In this document: positions 62,084 to 64,000 of the stretch, piece after piece
How positions within the stretch are numbered: the first letter of the stretch is position 1
Layout of the letters: every line of letters starts with the position of its first letter
Source of the DNA: Asticcacaulis solisilvae
GTDB taxonomy: Bacteria; Pseudomonadota; Alphaproteobacteria; Caulobacterales; Caulobacteraceae
DNA: 64,000 bases
Reading direction: 5' to 3'
Assembly: GCF_017875235.1 (NCBI RefSeq)
Contig: NZ_JAGGMI010000008.1
Coordinates: 62,001-126,000, forward strand
Translations under genes and position numbers: made by a program
Notes under the pieces: generated by a model
Databases searched by the model: none
What the model was told of the DNA's origin: nothing
What the model saw: the letters and a program-made list of their open reading frames with translations, nothing else

Positions 62084-62848
62084 TCACATCGGCCGGAAGC
62101 GATCCTGGAAGGCGGCGCTGACCGGCACGGTCTCGGCGCTGCCGTGCAACTGTACGCGCAAACGGCCGTCCTCGTCGCGGCGGATGGCGCGGATAGCCGA
62201 GACGCGCACGATGGCGCTTCGGTGCACCTGCCAGAACACTTCCGCGTCAAGTTGCCCAATCAGGTCCTTCAGGGGCGTGCGGATATGCGCCGAGCCCTGC
62301 GCCGTCAGCACACAGGTATATTTGTCCTCCGACCGGAAGGCCAGGACGTCATCGACCGCGATCATGCGGATGGTGTCGCCGACGCCCGCCGAAATCCAGC
62401 TCATCCGCCGCGCCGGCGGCGCCAGTCCCGCCTTCAGCGCGCTCAAAAGCGCCGTCGTGTCCGCGCGTTCGTGCGCCGCGATGCGCCCGCGCACACGGGC
62501 GATGGTGGTCATCAGCCGGTCACGCCGGACGGGCTTCAGCAGGTAGTCCGCCGCCCCGTCTTCGAAGGCCGCGAGCGCGAACTCGTCGTAGGCCGTGGTG
62601 AAGACAACGTGCGCTTCGCCCGCCGTCCGCGCGACCTCAAGCCCGCTGACGCCCGGCATGCGGATGTCGAGAAAGGCGACGTGGGGCCGCAACTCAGCCA
62701 TGGCCTCGACCGCAGCCAGGCCGTCGGCGCATTCGGCCGCGATCTCAAGCTCGGGCCATAGCTCGGCCAGCAGGATCTTCAGTTCGTGGCGCTGGGCGGG
62801 TTCGTCCTCGGCGATCAGGGCGGTGACGGTCATGCTTTTAGACGTCAT
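62084..62848 (-). CDS. LytTR-type response regulator
   Basis: A 254-aa regulator. Receiver (about 8-120): ALIAEDEPAQRHELK, phospho-acceptor in VAFLDIRMPGVSG, VVFTTAYDEFA and DYLLKPVRRDRL. LytTR DNA-binding domain (about 150-250): VDDVLAFRSEDKYTCVLT, LIGQLDAEVFWQVHRSAIV and IRAIRRDEDGRLRVQL. Its start overlaps the kinase stop (ATGA); an internal ATG five codons on is also possible. It forms a two-component pair with the LytS-like kinase upstream. Target genes are unknown. Confidence 0.93.
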   Translation of the reverse strand: MTSKSMTVTALIAEDEPAQRHELKILLAELWPELEIAAECADGLAAVEAMAELRPHVAFLDIRMPGVSGLEVARTAGEAHVVFTTAYDEFALAAFEDGAADYLLKPVRRDRLMTTIARVRGRIAAHERADTTALLSALKAGLAPPARRMSWISAGVGDTIRMIAVDDVLAFRSEDKYTCVLTAQGSAHIRTPLKDLIGQLDAEVFWQVHRSAIVRVSAIRAIRRDEDGRLRVQLHGSAETVPVSAAFQDRFRPM

Positions 62849-63963
62849 TCTGGCCTCACGTCGATGACGGCGCGCGTGCCGCCGCCTTCGCGCCCGGCGA
62901 TCTCAAGCGACGCCTCGGCGCCGAAGCGGTTGCGCAGCTGCGCCCGGACATTGGCCAGGCCCAGGCCGTGGCTGGGCCCCGGCGTTAACCCTGCGCCGTC
63001 GTCCTCGACCGCGACGCGTAAGCGCCCGTCGCGCAAGGCCGCGCGGATGGCGATCTCGCCCGGCCCCGGCTTGGGCTCGATGCCGTGCTTGACGGCGTTT
63101 TCGACCAGGGAAATCAGGATCAGCGGCGGGAAGGCCATGGCGCGCACCTCATCATCGGCTTCGATCACGATCCGGATGCGGCCGTCCATGCGGACATTCA
63201 TCAGCTCGAGGTAACGGTGGCAGATATCGATCTGCTTGCCCAGGGTCGCGTCCTGCAAGGCGCTGTCCCGGAAACTCGGCAGGGTCGAGCGCAGATAGTC
63301 GGCCAGGGCGTCGATCGTCGCCGCCGCCCGTTTCGGATCGGTCGCCACCAGCGAGCGTACCGAAGCCAGGGTATTGAACAGGAAGTGCGGCTCGACCTGG
63401 GCCTGCAGCACGGCCAGCCTGAGGTCGGCGGCGTCGCGTTCGCTGCGCATGGCGTTGACCTGGACCTCGGCTTCGTAGGCGGCCATTCTGCGGCGCTCGC
63501 TCATATAATGAAAGAAGGCGATGCCGCCGCCGACCGCCACCAGCACCATTGTGCCGTTGTTGAGCGTAAAGCTGAGGACCGCGGAAATAGCATGGAACAG
63601 CGCCGGTATCGGCGCCTGCATGTCAGGACCGTTCAAAGAGGACATCAGGTGGTCGTGATGACGATCGACCCAGGTGTCGGCCATGGTGGCGATGGCCAGT
63701 CCCACCAGCAGCGCCACGACGACCAGCCCGCGTTCGATTTGCAGCGGCAGGCCGAGATAGCGCACCCCGGTCGCCAGAAGCGGCCCGGCATTGACCATGA
63801 TCAGCCCGCCGGTGCACGCCACCAGGGCCAGGGACGGCCAGTCCTGCATGGCATTCATGCCGAAGGCGTGCCACGACGCGTAGCCCACGCCATAGACCAG
63901 CGCGATCGGCCAGAACAGCCAGCCGCGCCGCACCCACCACGGCCAGGAAAACGCCGGATACAT
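62845..63963 (-). CDS. LytS/YehU-type sensor histidine kinase (5' end may lie beyond the window)
   Basis: At least 372 aa. Four to five membrane spans fill about 5-165. The family core is AQVEPHFLFNTLASVRSLVA with the phospho-acceptor His, then an ATPase domain (LILISLVENAVKHGIEP and GLGLANVRAQLRNRFG). The ATG at 63963 has no well-spaced ribosome site. The frame stays open upstream to the window end (reading HDDESAWWRRQD before that Met), so the true start may be further right. Confidence 0.9.
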   Translation of the reverse strand: MYPAFSWPWWVRRGWLFWPIALVYGVGYASWHAFGMNAMQDWPSLALVACTGGLIMVNAGPLLATGVRYLGLPLQIERGLVVVALLVGLAIATMADTWVDRHHDHLMSSLNGPDMQAPIPALFHAISAVLSFTLNNGTMVLVAVGGGIAFFHYMSERRRMAAYEAEVQVNAMRSERDAADLRLAVLQAQVEPHFLFNTLASVRSLVATDPKRAAATIDALADYLRSTLPSFRDSALQDATLGKQIDICHRYLELMNVRMDGRIRIVIEADDEVRAMAFPPLILISLVENAVKHGIEPKPGPGEIAIRAALRDGRLRVAVEDDGAGLTPGPSHGLGLANVRAQLRNRFGAEASLEIAGREGGGTRAVIDVRPE

Positions 63964-64000
63964 GTCCTGGCGGCGCCACCACGCCGATTCATCGTCGTGC

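Overview
The window is 64 kb of GC-rich DNA. Gene content suggests a free-living, polysaccharide-degrading alphaproteobacterium, most likely of the Caulobacteraceae (Caulobacter/Asticcacaulis-like). The pointers are Tat-exported glycoside hydrolases, giant RTX proteins, a pectate-lyase-like beta-helix fused to RTX repeats, arsR-aquaporin, katE with a DUF892 ferritin-like gene, and gram-negative intergenic palindromes. The genus is an inference. I saw no rRNA, tRNA, prophage, IS element or CRISPR array.

Region 1 (1-26.2 kb) is dominated by RTX proteins on the minus strand. There is one truncated by the window edge (1-639), then proteins of 1266, 1713 and about 1701 aa. Next come an 837-aa beta-helix/RTX fusion (16020-18533) and an 892-aa paralogue (23490-26168). 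The pure RTX paralogues share a signal-peptide-less N-terminus, GGxGxDxLx nonapeptide arrays, a repeated ~70-aa module and (in the complete ones) a near-identical C-terminal block, all typical of type I secretion substrates. No ABC exporter, membrane-fusion protein or TolC lies in the window. Between them sit a divergent 1254-aa secreted LamG/alpha-toroid protein of unknown specificity and a small GlsB/YeaQ-type membrane protein.

Region 2 (26.3-36.6 kb) holds metal and stress functions. A likely Zur operator separates merC from an ABC ATPase / FtsX-like permease / DUF3299 operon. Then follow a single-domain response regulator, a FAD monooxygenase, a large catalase with a downstream small gene, a DUF892 ferritin-like protein, a two-motif aspartic protease, and a translationally coupled ArsR-aquaporin pair.

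Region 3 (36.8-55.8 kb) is carbohydrate and small-molecule metabolism: Tat GH2, an ArsR-SRPBCC pair with a visible promoter/operator, an epoxide hydrolase, an AlkZ-like winged-helix protein, an AraC regulator, an exported Gfo/Idh/MocA oxidoreductase with a DUF1080 protein, GH18, an acidic autotransporter, an atypical PhoB-like regulator and GH95 alpha-L-fucosidase.

Region 4 (55.8-64 kb) is a minus-strand series: LytS-like kinase and LytTR regulator, a shortened KdpD with KdpE, Kup, and ChrA. Each junction between transcription units carries a different hairpin-rich intergenic repeat, including three tandem 63-bp hairpin units.

The strongest candidates for new biology are the RTX array with internal secretion-target-like modules, the Zur-linked ABC system with a His-rich permease loop and two altered key residues, and the Kup-KdpDE arrangement without KdpFABC or the KdpD sensor domain.
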